Position numbers and translations under genes: made by a program. From NCBI GenBank assembly GCA_002839645.1, contig PGYL01000030.1:1-49807 (forward strand): a stretch of 49,807 bases of DNA, written 5' to 3'. Under the pieces are notes generated by a model, which saw only the letters and a program-made list of their open reading frames with translations, searched no databases and was not told the DNA's origin. Origin of the DNA: Methanomicrobiales archaeon HGW-Methanomicrobiales-2. Its GTDB lineage: Archaea > Halobacteriota > Methanomicrobia > Methanomicrobiales > Methanoculleaceae. Shown here one piece after another: positions 31,383 to 39,821 of the stretch (within the stretch, counting starts at the first letter, position 1; each line of letters starts with the position of its first letter).

Positions 31383-32189
31383 TCACTTCCTTCCCACGGC
31401 CTTAAAGAACGTGTAGCAGAAGACCCCGTCAGGCCGGGAGGTGCGGTAGAGGTCGCGTATTCCCTGCTCCCAGTCCTCCCGGCTCATCATGCCCCGGCCC
31501 ACCGCGTCGTCCCCGACGCCCTCGACCATGGCGGTGAAGGTCAACTTCGTGAACCCGCGGGCGAGGTCCGGCCGGGACCCATCCACGTAGACCATCCGCG
31601 GAGAGACGCGGACGTCGCGGTACCCGGCACCGGCGACGAGCGGGTAGAGTTCCCTCCCGATAAGGGCGTTGCCGCCCATCTCGCGCTGGAGGTCGACAAG
31701 GCACCTGATTGCCCGGCGGGCATGGATGCTGTCCGGGTGGAAGTATGCCGAGCCGTGATCCCCTTCGATCACCGTGATCGTACCGCCCTCCCGGAGCAGC
31801 GGGCGAAGGCTTTCGAGCGCTCTCTGAGGTTCCGCCAGGTGTTCGAGGACGAAACAGAGGAAGATGTGGTCGAAGCTCCCCGGCTCGTAGCGGAGGTCGA
31901 AGATGTCCCCCGCCTCGAACGTGACGTTCGTGATGCCCTCGCTCTGCACGCGCTTTCTGGCTTCGCCAAGCGAGGCCTCGGAGATATCGACCGACGTGAT
32001 CCGGGCATCGGGGCTGTTTCTCGCCAGGATGACCGTTTGGGCGCCGGTGCCGCACCCGGCCTCGAGCACCCTTGATTCCGCCGGATATCGGGTATCGTCG
32101 TGGAGAAGCCCGGTCAGGGTCTCTGCCTGGTCGCTCAGCCGGTCCGACTCACGCTCCGTATACCCGTGGACATAGTTTCTGCCGTTCAT
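31383..32189 (-). CDS. Class I SAM-dependent methyltransferase
   Basis: 268 residues from the ATG at 32189, which follows GGGAGG by four bases. SAM motif I is VLEAGCGTGAQTVILA, motif II DISEASL, and LEHLAEPQRALESLRPLLREGGTITVIEGD is motif III/IV. The C-terminal part contains a substrate lid (HARRAIRCLVDLQREMGGNALIG). This is a UbiE/COQ5-like small-molecule methyltransferase; substrate unknown. A good TATA box (TGCTATAAAT, 32211-32220) lies upstream. It is the last of a same-strand pair with no shared promoter with the quinone oxidoreductase-like gene. Confidence 0.9.
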   Translation of the reverse strand: MNGRNYVHGYTERESDRLSDQAETLTGLLHDDTRYPAESRVLEAGCGTGAQTVILARNSPDARITSVDISEASLGEARKRVQSEGITNVTFEAGDIFDLRYEPGSFDHIFLCFVLEHLAEPQRALESLRPLLREGGTITVIEGDHGSAYFHPDSIHARRAIRCLVDLQREMGGNALIGRELYPLVAGAGYRDVRVSPRMVYVDGSRPDLARGFTKLTFTAMVEGVGDDAVGRGMMSREDWEQGIRDLYRTSRPDGVFCYTFFKAVGRK

Positions 32190-32210
32190 CACGCCTCCCG
32201 GCCTGCAGGA

Positions 32211-32220
32211 ATTTATAGCA
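32211..32220 (-). promoter_or_regulatory. TATA box of the methyltransferase gene
   Basis: Minus strand TGCTATAAAT, about 26 bases from the start codon. A ribosome binding site is also present, so leader use is uncertain. Confidence 0.55.
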
Positions 32221-32352
32221 CAAATTCTGTATTAAGGCATCTACGCCGGCCGGGTGAGCCGGAGTGCGCATTCCTTCCGGCCAGCCGTGAACGGGACCGG
32301 GCGGCCCCGGGCAAAACCGGAAGGTACAGGGATGGCCGGATTCGTATCTCCG

Positions 32353-33324
32353 TTAAATCACCCGGAGCGCGACCTTCCCGGAATGATGCCCCTCGATATA
32401 CCGGTGAGCGTCGGCCGCACGCTCCAGGGGAAACATCCGGTCAATATGAGGCTTTATCGCACCGGAATCGACCAAAAAACCGAGTCTCCGTATGATCTCC
32501 GGCTCGGGCTCTCCGTTATACCCATCTATCCTGACGTCCGGCCGGGGCGCCGGTTCCGGGTATATGCCGTTTGGAAAGGCGACCCTTCCGCCACCCCGGA
32601 TAGAGGAGACGACTCGCTCGGCAGCCTCACCGCCCGCAGTAAGCAGCGCGGCGTCGAGATCGTTGAGGCCGTACGAGCGCACCGCGGATGGGACATCATC
32701 CCTTCGACCGTCTATAACGCAGTCGATACCGAGCCCCTTCACCATGGCCACGCCGTCTCTGCCGGATGCGATCGCAAAGACCCGTGCCCCCATCTGCTTT
32801 GCGAGCTGCACTGCCACGTGCCCGACGCCCCCGCTTGCTCCGAAGACTGCCACCGACTCGCCGGGCTTGAGTTCTAATACATCGACGAGCCCGCGCAGCG
32901 CCGTGATTCCGGCACCAGGGAGGACGCTCGCCTCTTCCGTCGTCAGGCTTGCCGGGACAAACGAGACGTAATCGGCATCAACCGCAACGAACTCCGCGTA
33001 AAAACCGCCCTTCGGGTTCAGGAATCCCGGGGCGTAGACACGGTCCCCGACCCTGAAGCGGGACACCTTCTCGCCGACACCTGCTATGCTACCGGCGCCT
33101 TCCGACCCCAGCACGTACGGGAACCGGGCCTCGATCCCGAGCATCCGGGCATATCCTCCCTCACGCTCAAACACGTCCCATACACCGACACCGGCATACT
33201 CCACCCGGATCAAGACCTCTCCGGGGGCGATTTCAGGTACGGGGATCTCCTGCACGACGAGTTCGTCGGCGCCTCCAAACCTGTCTATCACGGCGGCGCG
33301 CATTTTCTGTCCGGTCTGCTTCAT
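32353..33324 (-). CDS. Quinone oxidoreductase-like MDR protein (zinc-free)
   Basis: 323 residues from ATG 33324, which is preceded by GGGAG at a good distance. MDR fold: N-terminal catalytic domain with APGEVLIRVEYAGVGVWDVFERE and GSEGAGSIAGVGEKVSRFRVGDRVYA, then the nucleotide domain VAVFGASGGVGHVAVQLAKQMGARVFAIAS. The catalytic and structural zinc cysteines of alcohol dehydrogenases are missing and AGVGVWD is typical of QOR/zeta-crystallin proteins. It should reduce quinones or enals with NADPH. The tail HRYIEGHHSGKVALRV is the common ending of the family. Confidence 0.9.
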   Translation of the reverse strand: MKQTGQKMRAAVIDRFGGADELVVQEIPVPEIAPGEVLIRVEYAGVGVWDVFEREGGYARMLGIEARFPYVLGSEGAGSIAGVGEKVSRFRVGDRVYAPGFLNPKGGFYAEFVAVDADYVSFVPASLTTEEASVLPGAGITALRGLVDVLELKPGESVAVFGASGGVGHVAVQLAKQMGARVFAIASGRDGVAMVKGLGIDCVIDGRRDDVPSAVRSYGLNDLDAALLTAGGEAAERVVSSIRGGGRVAFPNGIYPEPAPRPDVRIDGYNGEPEPEIIRRLGFLVDSGAIKPHIDRMFPLERAADAHRYIEGHHSGKVALRVI

Positions 33325-33444
33325 CGTCGTTCTCCCTGTGAGTATGGAGTAATCGCCGCATAAAGGTGACGGCGGCCGGCAATCGCGACCACAAAGCACT
33401 TGGGGCTTCGCACGCTACCCCTTTTACGGAGTTCAGGTCATTCT

Positions 33445-34539
33445 ATGAACCAATCCACCCCCCGGTGCGGAGAAGACCCGCCCTATACACTTGAAGACTT
33501 CGGCTGGACGGAAGAGCACGAGAGAGCATTCTCAAAATACACCGGCCGGTATCTCGCCGGCCGCGTGGCCTGCCGGCAGAAGACCGTATGGGAGGTGCTT
33601 ATCGACGGCGGGTCCGTCACGGCCGGGATCTCCGGAGCCCTGCGAAAGCTCGGCCGGTTCCCCGCGGTGGGAGATTTCGTCGTATTACTCGACCAGCCTG
33701 AGGCCGGTGCCTCGACGATCGTCGATATCCTCCCGCAGAAGACCTGCTTTGCGCGGGGAAGCACGGGACGCGAAGGCGGCGATCAGGTCATCGCGGCGAA
33801 CATCGACACGGTCTTCATCGTCACCGCCGCCGGTCACGACCTCAACGCCCGCCGGATCGAACGCTACCTGGCGATCGCCCATGCATCCGGCGCCCGGCCG
33901 GTTATCGTCATCAATAAATCCGACCTCGCAGACGACCCCGCAACGCTCGCCGACGAACTCGCCTCCATCTCTTCCGGCATACCGGTCATCCCGATCAGTG
34001 CCGTGAGCGGGGAAGGCATCGACCGGCTCGACCCGTACCTGGCGCCGCGAACGACGATCGCGCTCATTGGCTCGTCGGGCGTCGGCAAGTCTACCCTGAT
34101 CAACCGGCTCATGGGCCGCCCGGTGCAGGACACCTCGCATACCCGCGACTATGACGATAAAGGGCGGCACACCACGACCGTCCGCCAGCTCTTCATCCTC
34201 GCCGGCGGGGCGCTCATGATAGACAACCCCGGCCTGCGGGAGGTCGGCATCGGTACGGCATCCGCCGGTATCGCCGATACGTTCCCCGAGATTCTCGAAC
34301 TGGCGGAGAACTGCAGGTTCTCGGACTGCCGGCACGAAGAGGAGCCGGGCTGTGCGGTGCAGGCAGCCGTCGCGGCCGGAACCCTCTCTGCAGCACGGCT
34401 GGAGAGTTTCCAGAGGCTCGTGCAGGAACTCGCATTCGAACGGGATAAAGCGGAGATCGGGCTTGTCCGGCTCGAGAAGAAGCGCTGGAAAGCGATCGGC
34501 AAAATGCAGAGGGATATCGGGAAGACAAAGGGGAGGTAA
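33445..34539 (+). CDS. rsgA: Ribosome small-subunit assembly GTPase RsgA
   Basis: 364 residues from ATG 33445. N-terminal OB-fold (AGRVACRQKTVWEVLIDGGSVTAGISGALRKL), then a circularly permuted GTPase with motif order G4 NKSD (157-160), G1 GSSGVGKST (209-217), switch region TSHTRDYDDKGRHTTT and G3 DNPG (260-263; usually DTPG). The C-terminal zinc finger ligands are C290, C295, H297 and C303. RsgA releases RbfA and checks maturation of the bacterial 30S subunit; it is rare in archaea, so lateral acquisition is likely (inference). It converges with the methyltransferase gene at a strong hairpin. Confidence 0.92.
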   Translation: MNQSTPRCGEDPPYTLEDFGWTEEHERAFSKYTGRYLAGRVACRQKTVWEVLIDGGSVTAGISGALRKLGRFPAVGDFVVLLDQPEAGASTIVDILPQKTCFARGSTGREGGDQVIAANIDTVFIVTAAGHDLNARRIERYLAIAHASGARPVIVINKSDLADDPATLADELASISSGIPVIPISAVSGEGIDRLDPYLAPRTTIALIGSSGVGKSTLINRLMGRPVQDTSHTRDYDDKGRHTTTVRQLFILAGGALMIDNPGLREVGIGTASAGIADTFPEILELAENCRFSDCRHEEEPGCAVQAAVAAGTLSAARLESFQRLVQELAFERDKAEIGLVRLEKKRWKAIGKMQRDIGKTKGR

Positions 34540-34567
34540 CGGCCGCTGGAGGGTAACCTCCCGGCCG
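34540..34567. terminator. Strong hairpin between convergent rsgA and methyltransferase genes
   Basis: CGGCCG (34540-34545) pairs with CGGCCG (34562-34567); after a CT bulge, GGAGG pairs with CCTCC around a GTAA tetraloop (GNRA type). It begins at the base after the rsgA stop and ends two bases before the opposing stop, so it can serve both transcripts. Confidence 0.6.
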
Positions 34568-34569
34568 GA

Positions 34570-35319
34570 TTACTCCTTCTTCCGGAGGATGAAGAATTCG
34601 TAGCCGTACTCGCTGCCGTGCTCCCGGTAGACGGCGATCTCCCGTTCCTCGAACTCGATGAGGGCCTCCGCTTCTGGATTGCCGGCGACTTTCGACCGCA
34701 GGTCGGCAAGCCGCTTGGTGATCGGCGTATAGTAGTCGTCCCACCACGCGGACGCAGGGAGCGGGAAGGTCGCGACGACCTCGTAGCCGGCATCTTTTGC
34801 GGTCGCGCGGTTCGCCGCGACCGTCGTTATCGCCGGGTAGCAGTCGTTCCAGAACGCCGCCGCCTCCGGCGAGGGGTGTTCGGTGAACCAGGCTGCCTCG
34901 GTGAGGCAGAGGTAGCCGCCGGGCCGGAGGAGCCGCCTCCACGAGGCGAGCCCTTCCTGGAATCCCACAATAAATATCGAGCCCTCCGCCCAGAGGACGT
35001 CGAACGATGCATCGGGGAACGGCAGGTCGTCCATCGAGGCCCGGACCGTGGTGATCCGGTTGTCCACCCCGGCCGATGCCGCGCTCCGGGCGAGGTCGTC
35101 CAGGTACGGCTGGTGGACGTCGGTGGCGGTGATACGGCAGCCGGGGCAGGTTCGGGCCAGTTCGATCGCCTGCATTCCGGTCCCGCAGCCGATATCCAGG
35201 AGTTCCGGCCGGGCCGGGAGATCAGCGAGCATCGAGAAGGCCTTCCTTGTACAGGCGTTGCTCCCCGGTCCCTGGCGGGGCAGGCCCTCGTGCATGGTAA
35301 AAATAAAGGGGGTTTCCAT
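34570..35319 (-). CDS. Class I SAM-dependent methyltransferase
   Basis: 249 residues from ATG 35319. SAM motif I is LLDIGCGTGMQAIELARTCPG, then ITATDVHQPYLDDLA and FDVLWAEGSIFIVGF, and LLRPGGYLCLTEAAWFTE. The aromatic tail (FPLPASAWWDDYYTPITKRL) probably covers the substrate pocket. Class I small-molecule methyltransferase; substrate unknown. The shorter start is supported by a TATA box (GTTATAGA, about 35339-35348) about 25 bases upstream, which would make a leaderless message; the longer frame to 35379 begins upstream of it. Confidence 0.88.
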   Translation of the reverse strand: METPFIFTMHEGLPRQGPGSNACTRKAFSMLADLPARPELLDIGCGTGMQAIELARTCPGCRITATDVHQPYLDDLARSAASAGVDNRITTVRASMDDLPFPDASFDVLWAEGSIFIVGFQEGLASWRRLLRPGGYLCLTEAAWFTEHPSPEAAAFWNDCYPAITTVAANRATAKDAGYEVVATFPLPASAWWDDYYTPITKRLADLRSKVAGNPEAEALIEFEEREIAVYREHGSEYGYEFFILRKKE

Positions 35320-35494
35320 GCAAGTAATGCGCCGTGCGGCTCTATAACCCATACGGTCGGAATTGCTTCCGATCGTCACGAGACTGCGTCCGTGCCGAAC
35401 CCGGAGCTATACGGAGGGGTTACAGGGCCACCATCCCCATGACCGGGAGGGAATCGGAGGCCCCCCAACTGCCCAAACTCGCATCCCGCCAGAG

Positions 35495-35502
35495 CTAAAT
35501 AC
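35495..35502 (+). promoter_or_regulatory. TATA box of the M24 peptidase gene
   Basis: CTAAATAC lies 22-29 bases ahead of two in-frame ATGs (35518 and 35524). The expected start of transcription is close to 35524, so the second ATG may be the true leaderless start. Confidence 0.5.
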
Positions 35503-35517
35503 CACCGGCGCCCAATC

Positions 35518-36717
35518 ATGCGTATGGAGCATAAGACCCCCGCCACCGAACTTCGGGACCGTATGGAGCGGTTCCAGCTCCGCATGGACGCGGAGAACCC
35601 GTCATGGGAGTTTGCAGCGATCTTCGGGCGGACAAACCAGTTCTATTTTACCGGGACGATGCAGGACGGGGTCCTCCTGATCCCCCGCGACGATGAGGGC
35701 GTGCTCTGGGTGCGCCGGAGCCTTGAGAGGGCCGAGGACGAGTCGTTATTCGCCGACATCCGGCCGATGAAGGGCTACCGGGATGCGGCGGACGCAATGG
35801 GGGCATGTCCGGCGACAGTCCACGTGGAGAAAGAGGTGGTACCCCTCGCGCTGCTTGAGCGCTTCCGGAAGTACTTCCCCTTTACGGAAACGGCGTCGCT
35901 CGATGCACAGGCGGCGAAGGTCAGGTCGGTCAAAAGCGCTTACGAGCTCGCGATCCTGGAGCAGGCCGGGAAGATTCACCACCACGTGCTCGAGGACTGC
36001 GTTCCTGCGATGCTCCGGGAGGGGATGAGCGAGGCGGAACTCGGGGGCGAGGTCTTCTCACGCCTGGTCCGGGAAGGACACCACGGGATTGCACGGTTCG
36101 GGATGTTCGGGACGGAGATGATCCTCGGACAGCTCGGGTTCGGGGAGAGTTCCATCTACCCGACCGGTTTCGACGGGCCGGGCGGGTGCCTTGGAGCGGC
36201 TCCCGGCGCACCGGTGCTAGGCAGCCATGACCGGAAACTCAGAGCCGGGGATCTGGTCTTCGTCGACTGCGCGTGCGGGGTGCGGGGTTACCACACCGAC
36301 AAAACAGTGACGTATATGTTCAAAAGACCGCTCCCAAAAGAAGCGATCGAGGCGCATCGCCGGTGCGTGGAGGTCCAGGACGAGACGGCCTCGCTGCTGC
36401 GGCCGGGGAACGTGCCCTCAGAGATCTACGCGACGATTCTTGACGGCTTAACCCCCGGATTCCTGGAGAACTTCATGGGCTTCGGGAACCGGCAGGCGCA
36501 GTTCCTGGGCCACGGCATCGGCCTCACCGTGGACGAGGTGCCGGTGATTGCCCGGGGCTTCGACGAGCCGCTGGAGGAGGGGATGGTGATCGCCCTCGAG
36601 CCCAAGAAGGGGATCCGGGGTGTCGGGATGGTCGGGATCGAGAACACCTTCGTGGTCAGCCGCGAGGGCGGCCGGTGCATCACCGGGACGAACCCCGGGC
36701 TGGTCCCGGTATACTGA
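35518..36717 (+). CDS. Xaa-Pro dipeptidase-like M24 metallopeptidase
   Basis: 399 residues (397 if ATG 35524 is used). Residues 1-130 are the N-terminal creatinase/prolidase domain; residues 140-395 are the pita-bread fold with the five metal ligands D250 (VFVDCACG), D261 (YHTDKT), H332 (GHGIGL), E361 (ALEPKKG) and E375 (IENTF). It should cleave Xaa-Pro dipeptides in the cytoplasm using two Mn or Co ions. All ligands are intact. It has its own TATA box and is followed by a hairpin directly at the stop codon. Confidence 0.92.
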   Translation: MRMEHKTPATELRDRMERFQLRMDAENPSWEFAAIFGRTNQFYFTGTMQDGVLLIPRDDEGVLWVRRSLERAEDESLFADIRPMKGYRDAADAMGACPATVHVEKEVVPLALLERFRKYFPFTETASLDAQAAKVRSVKSAYELAILEQAGKIHHHVLEDCVPAMLREGMSEAELGGEVFSRLVREGHHGIARFGMFGTEMILGQLGFGESSIYPTGFDGPGGCLGAAPGAPVLGSHDRKLRAGDLVFVDCACGVRGYHTDKTVTYMFKRPLPKEAIEAHRRCVEVQDETASLLRPGNVPSEIYATILDGLTPGFLENFMGFGNRQAQFLGHGIGLTVDEVPVIARGFDEPLEEGMVIALEPKKGIRGVGMVGIENTFVVSREGGRCITGTNPGLVPVY

Positions 36718-36754
36718 AGGGCAGAGCAGACCTTTCCGCGGACGGCGCTGCCCT
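36718..36754 (+). terminator. Terminator-like hairpin after the M24 gene
   Basis: AGGGCAGAGC (36718-36727) and GCGCTGCCCT (36745-36754) pair with one mismatch around a 17-base loop, starting at the base after the stop codon. Confidence 0.5.
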
Positions 36755-37047
36755 GCCCTGCGCCTTACCACTTCGACCGGCTCTTGCACCCTCACCCTTG
36801 CGCCAGTTCAGCGTTTGTTGTGCACCAGGGAATCGAGGTTCCCGTGAGTGCCGGGCACACCGCAGGAGAACCTGCAGGAACCGGAGAGGAAAGGCAGCAC
36901 CGGGAGAAACTGCCGCCATGGGCGGATGCACTATATCGGGGAGCGGATACGGGATCTGGTATTCAGACAGAGGGTTGCAACGTAAAAGGCAAAAGAGCAG
37001 ATGAATACCGAACAGCGATCTTCCTGTAAACGGTGTCGTATAATCTC
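36755..37047. other. Gene-free stretch between convergent genes
   Basis: About 290 bases with no gene I can support. Possible 28-codon ORF MGGCTISGSGYGIWYSDRGL at 36918-37004 has a weak GGAGAA ahead of it but no recognisable family. Composition becomes more AT-rich toward the CPBP gene. Confidence 0.4.
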
Positions 37048-37054
37048 AAAAAAA
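37048..37054 (-). terminator. Oligo-T terminator of the CPBP gene
   Basis: Seven consecutive T on the minus strand, 18 bases after the CPBP stop, flanked by a small ATCTC/GAGAT repeat. This is the usual archaeal termination signal. Confidence 0.6.
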
Positions 37055-37072
37055 GGAGATCTCTTATCTTAG

Positions 37073-38107
37073 CTATACTCTCTCCAGTCCCTGCCCATCG
37101 GGGATAGTCACTGTTGGCAACTCCCCGGCTCTCCGCCAGAAACCAGTCATCACAACAACGATGACCGTGAACACTATCATTACCGCCCAGTCCATATTCT
37201 GGTTTTGTCCGGTGAAGAGAGTCACGAAGAGGTTGTTGCTGGTGTGCAGCAGCAGTGCAGCCAGCAGGTTCCCATCGGATTTGATGTAAACCCAGGTGAA
37301 CAGCACGCCCAATGGTACGTTCCAGGCGAAGCGCAGGATTGCCGCTTCCACTCCGCCGGCGTAGTCGCCTGTGAAATAGAGCGGAAGATGCCACGCTGTC
37401 CACAGAATGCCGATGATCAGTCCCACAACCAGCGGGTTGTAATACTTTTGCATATGGGGGGTGGCGAATCCTCTCCAGCCCGGCTCCTCCCCGGAGGGAC
37501 CACCGAAGATGAACATGTAGGGAAGACCTGCGGCTAAAAACATGGCAGACTGCACCGTTACGTTCCCAAACAGGTTAAGTCCCATGGCATAGTTGAGTAC
37601 AGCCCCGCCGATCTGGAACCCCAGCGGCAATGCAAACGCAATCAAGAGCCACACCGTGCGTTTTCCCTTCTGATTCAAGCCGCTAAAAATGTCTGCTACT
37701 CCCTTAACGGGGTGGTAGTAGCTGGAGAACACATACGCATTGATGGCTGCGATCAGGGTGAACCATGCAAAGAAGGTTATGTCAAACACGGGGTTCTGAA
37801 GAGCCACCTGAGCGGTGACGGCCATGGTGATTGCGAAGACTACGATGAAGGCCGCTATGCGTTTTTTTACCGGGGCATGCGACGGATCGGGGTTAACGCA
37901 CGCGCCCACGATTATGGCTGAGATTGCAGGTGCAAACGGCGCGGCCAGCCCGATTAAACTACCCTTTAAAGCCATGGCGCCTATCAGCCACATGACCCAT
38001 GATATGGCGAAGGCTAAAACGAAGAACCACGTGACCGGGTGTTTTTTGAACGTCTTTGCAACTGCGTTTTGTCCCTTAGCTCCGTTAAGATCAACGTTTT
38101 GAGTAAT
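37073..38107 (-). CDS. CPBP family intramembrane protease, apparent AUU start
   Basis: Integral membrane protein with the CPBP (CAAX/Abi) motifs GEEPGWRGFATP, WTAWHLPLYF and LLHTSNNLF, the Glu-Glu and His residues of the Rce1-type active site. From the first ATG (37993) it has 306 residues, but that start cuts through the first helix (WFFVLAFAISWVMWLIG). The frame stays open upstream with no ATG, GTG or TTG until ATT at 38105-38107, ten bases after a perfect GGAGG (38118-38122) and about 50 from a TATA box. Starting there gives 344 residues and a complete first helix. The gene is clearly more AT-rich than its neighbours, hinting at recent transfer. CPBP proteins process prenylated proteins or give peptide immunity; the substrate here is unknown. 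Confidence 0.8.
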   Translation of the reverse strand: MTQNVDLNGAKGQNAVAKTFKKHPVTWFFVLAFAISWVMWLIGAMALKGSLIGLAAPFAPAISAIIVGACVNPDPSHAPVKKRIAAFIVVFAITMAVTAQVALQNPVFDITFFAWFTLIAAINAYVFSSYYHPVKGVADIFSGLNQKGKRTVWLLIAFALPLGFQIGGAVLNYAMGLNLFGNVTVQSAMFLAAGLPYMFIFGGPSGEEPGWRGFATPHMQKYYNPLVVGLIIGILWTAWHLPLYFTGDYAGGVEAAILRFAWNVPLGVLFTWVYIKSDGNLLAALLLHTSNNLFVTLFTGQNQNMDWAVMIVFTVIVVVMTGFWRRAGELPTVTIPDGQGLERV

Positions 38108-38117
38108 GGTTGCTTTT

Positions 38118-38158
38118 CCTCCCTGTTTCAGGGCTGTGCTTGTTCGGTTTATTAATTT
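38118..38158 (-). promoter_or_regulatory. CPBP promoter, leader hairpin and ribosome binding site
   Basis: Minus strand TATA-like AATTAATAAA (38149-38158) predicts initiation near 38127. CCCTG-AAA-CAGGG (38121-38133) forms a small hairpin whose 3' arm overlaps the ribosome binding site GGAGG (38118-38122). If the transcript includes both arms, translation could be restrained. Confidence 0.45.
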
Positions 38159-38704
38159 TGTGAAACACCTCCCGTAGGCGCTTCGGGCTGTATCGAAACA
38201 CTCTTGCGGCGTAAATTGAGATGTGCCCTAACTATAAGGGCCGCCGCATAATGATTGACCTTCATGTGCTCAATAGCAATCCCGGCCGTGGGACTGACAT
38301 TCATGCTTTGAGACCATGCGTCGTGCGTTCAAAGGCACGTGCAACGGCACCTCCCCGGCAAAGGGCATTTCCGTTAACAGGCGGCGTGTCCTAACCCTAC
38401 ACGGCCCATTGACTCCTTCTTCGTCCCCGGGGGGAACCGCTCAACCGGACTTCGAGGATTATGTCCGAAATGGGGTACCTGCGGTCTCTCGAACCGCAAC
38501 AACAGGCAGGACTACCCGGAGCCGCCGTGAGTCGGCACGGTCAAATCCCTCGTGCAGCCCGCCAAACGGGTCGATAACCTCGCACGGGATCGTCTGGGGT
38601 GTCACGGGTACGGTCAATCCCGTGCTCCCTGCAGGGGACCCGGACGAACCCTGGACTGATCCCGGTGTACCGGGGGCAGGAAGGCCCCCGCCCGCCTGTT
38701 CCCC
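38159..38704. other. Gene-poor stretch with one gene fragment
   Basis: About 545 bases without an intact gene. Six frames show no recognisable domain apart from a short piece at 38322-38387 resembling the end of the membrane-anchored protein gene at 39822-40664. It looks like decayed sequence. Confidence 0.5.
38322..38387 (+). pseudogene. Possible remnant of a paralog of the 39822-40664 gene
   Basis: Plus-strand translation AFKGTCNGTSPAKGISVNRR aligns with the C-terminus EFTGPCNGTYPVRGTLVTGE of the intact gene 2 kb downstream, and the DNA shares GTGCAACGGCACCT. Only about 20 codons match and no upstream part of the gene is recognisable, so it is a fragment at best. Confidence 0.4.
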
Positions 38705-39577
38705 CTACACGGGAGTCCCGGCAAGCGTCTGCGCCGCCTGAACCCTCTGCCCGAGAAAGTCCAGCAACTCGCGGTTGACTCTCTCGGCGTGGGTCCAGGT
38801 AATCCCGTGCGGCCCGCCTTCCACCACCATAAGACGGCTCTCCTTGAGCATCTCGTGGGTGCGTTTCCCCGAGGCGGGGAAGGGGACGATCCGGTCTGCA
38901 TCGCCGTGAATCACCTGGACCGGCACGTCGATGCTGGCAAGATCGTTGCGGAAGTCGGTCAGCCAGGCAGAGACGCAGTCCAGAGTGCCCCGGGGAGAGG
39001 CAGCGGCTGCGACGTTCCAGCTGAAGCGGACCACCTCGTCGCTGACGAGGTCGCCCCCGAAGACGTCGACGTTGTAGAAGTCCAAGAAAAACCCGGAGAG
39101 GAACGCCAGGCGGTCGGCAATGATGCTCTCCATGACCCCGTCAAAGACGCTCCCGTCGACGCCTTCTGGGTTATCAGACGTTTTGAGCAGGAACGGCGGG
39201 ACCGCGGATATGAAGACGGCCCGCTCCACGCGATCGCTGCCGTGGGTGCCGAGGTAGCGGGCCACCTCGCCGCCGCCCATCGAGAACCCCACCAGTGTGG
39301 CGTCACGCAGATCGAGCTCGGTCATGAGCCTGTGCAGGTCTTCGGCCAGGGTATCGTAGTCGTAGCCGAAGGTCGGTTTGCCGGAGTTGCCAAACCCCCT
39401 GCGGTCGTAGGTGACGACGCGGTAACCCGCGTCGACCAGCGCCGGCACCTGCTTCTCCCAGGATTTGCTCGAGAGCGGCCAGCCGTGGATCAGGACGACC
39501 GGCCTGCCCTTGCCGTGATCCTCGTAATAGAGGTCGATGGTGCCAGAGTTTTCTTTACCGACGGTGATGTAGGACAT
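38705..39577 (-). CDS. Alpha/beta hydrolase (non-heme haloperoxidase/arylesterase type)
   Basis: 290 residues from ATG 39577, preceded by GGAGG at six bases. Alpha/beta hydrolase with LIHGWPLSSKSWEKQVPALVDAGYRVVTYDRRGFGNSGKP, nucleophile elbow GFSMGGG (Ser99), Asp226/228 in VIHGDADRIVP and His257 in GGPHGIT. This is the pattern of cofactor-free haloperoxidases and related esterases. No signal peptide, so cytoplasmic. A TATA-like TCTTATAGTG lies near 39612-39622. The upstream inverted repeat CCCAT-N8-ATGGG (39662-39679) may be a control site. Confidence 0.9.
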   Translation of the reverse strand: MSYITVGKENSGTIDLYYEDHGKGRPVVLIHGWPLSSKSWEKQVPALVDAGYRVVTYDRRGFGNSGKPTFGYDYDTLAEDLHRLMTELDLRDATLVGFSMGGGEVARYLGTHGSDRVERAVFISAVPPFLLKTSDNPEGVDGSVFDGVMESIIADRLAFLSGFFLDFYNVDVFGGDLVSDEVVRFSWNVAAAASPRGTLDCVSAWLTDFRNDLASIDVPVQVIHGDADRIVPFPASGKRTHEMLKESRLMVVEGGPHGITWTHAERVNRELLDFLGQRVQAAQTLAGTPV

Positions 39578-39821
39578 GGAATACCTCCTCTTCTGCGGGC
39601 TCCCGGGACGTATCACTATAAGAAGTTGTGGTCCGGAAGGGGTTGCCCGGTAACAGAGATACCCATAGACATCCATGGGCAACGGTGTTTCGAGGTGACC
39701 ATTCCGGGCGACCTGCAGGTGTGACCCCGGGATCTGGCGTCCGGTTCCCGGGACGAATGGCGGAAGCGCTCACCGAGAAGAGGAAACTTGATATCTACAG
39801 CCGCCTGAACCCAGATCGGCA

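Noticed and set aside
36675-37029. Small ORFs after the M24 gene
   Set aside because: No family, no good ribosome binding site, poor codon pattern; mentioned only as a possible 28-codon ORF.
38316-38741. 141-codon plus-strand ORF
   Set aside because: Low-complexity Ser/Pro/Arg after the first 25 codons, overlaps the hydrolase end; only the short paralog-like piece is of interest.
39662-39679. CCCAT-N8-ATGGG repeat as an operator
   Set aside because: Only five-base arms and upstream of the TATA box; too weak to list as a separate regulatory site.
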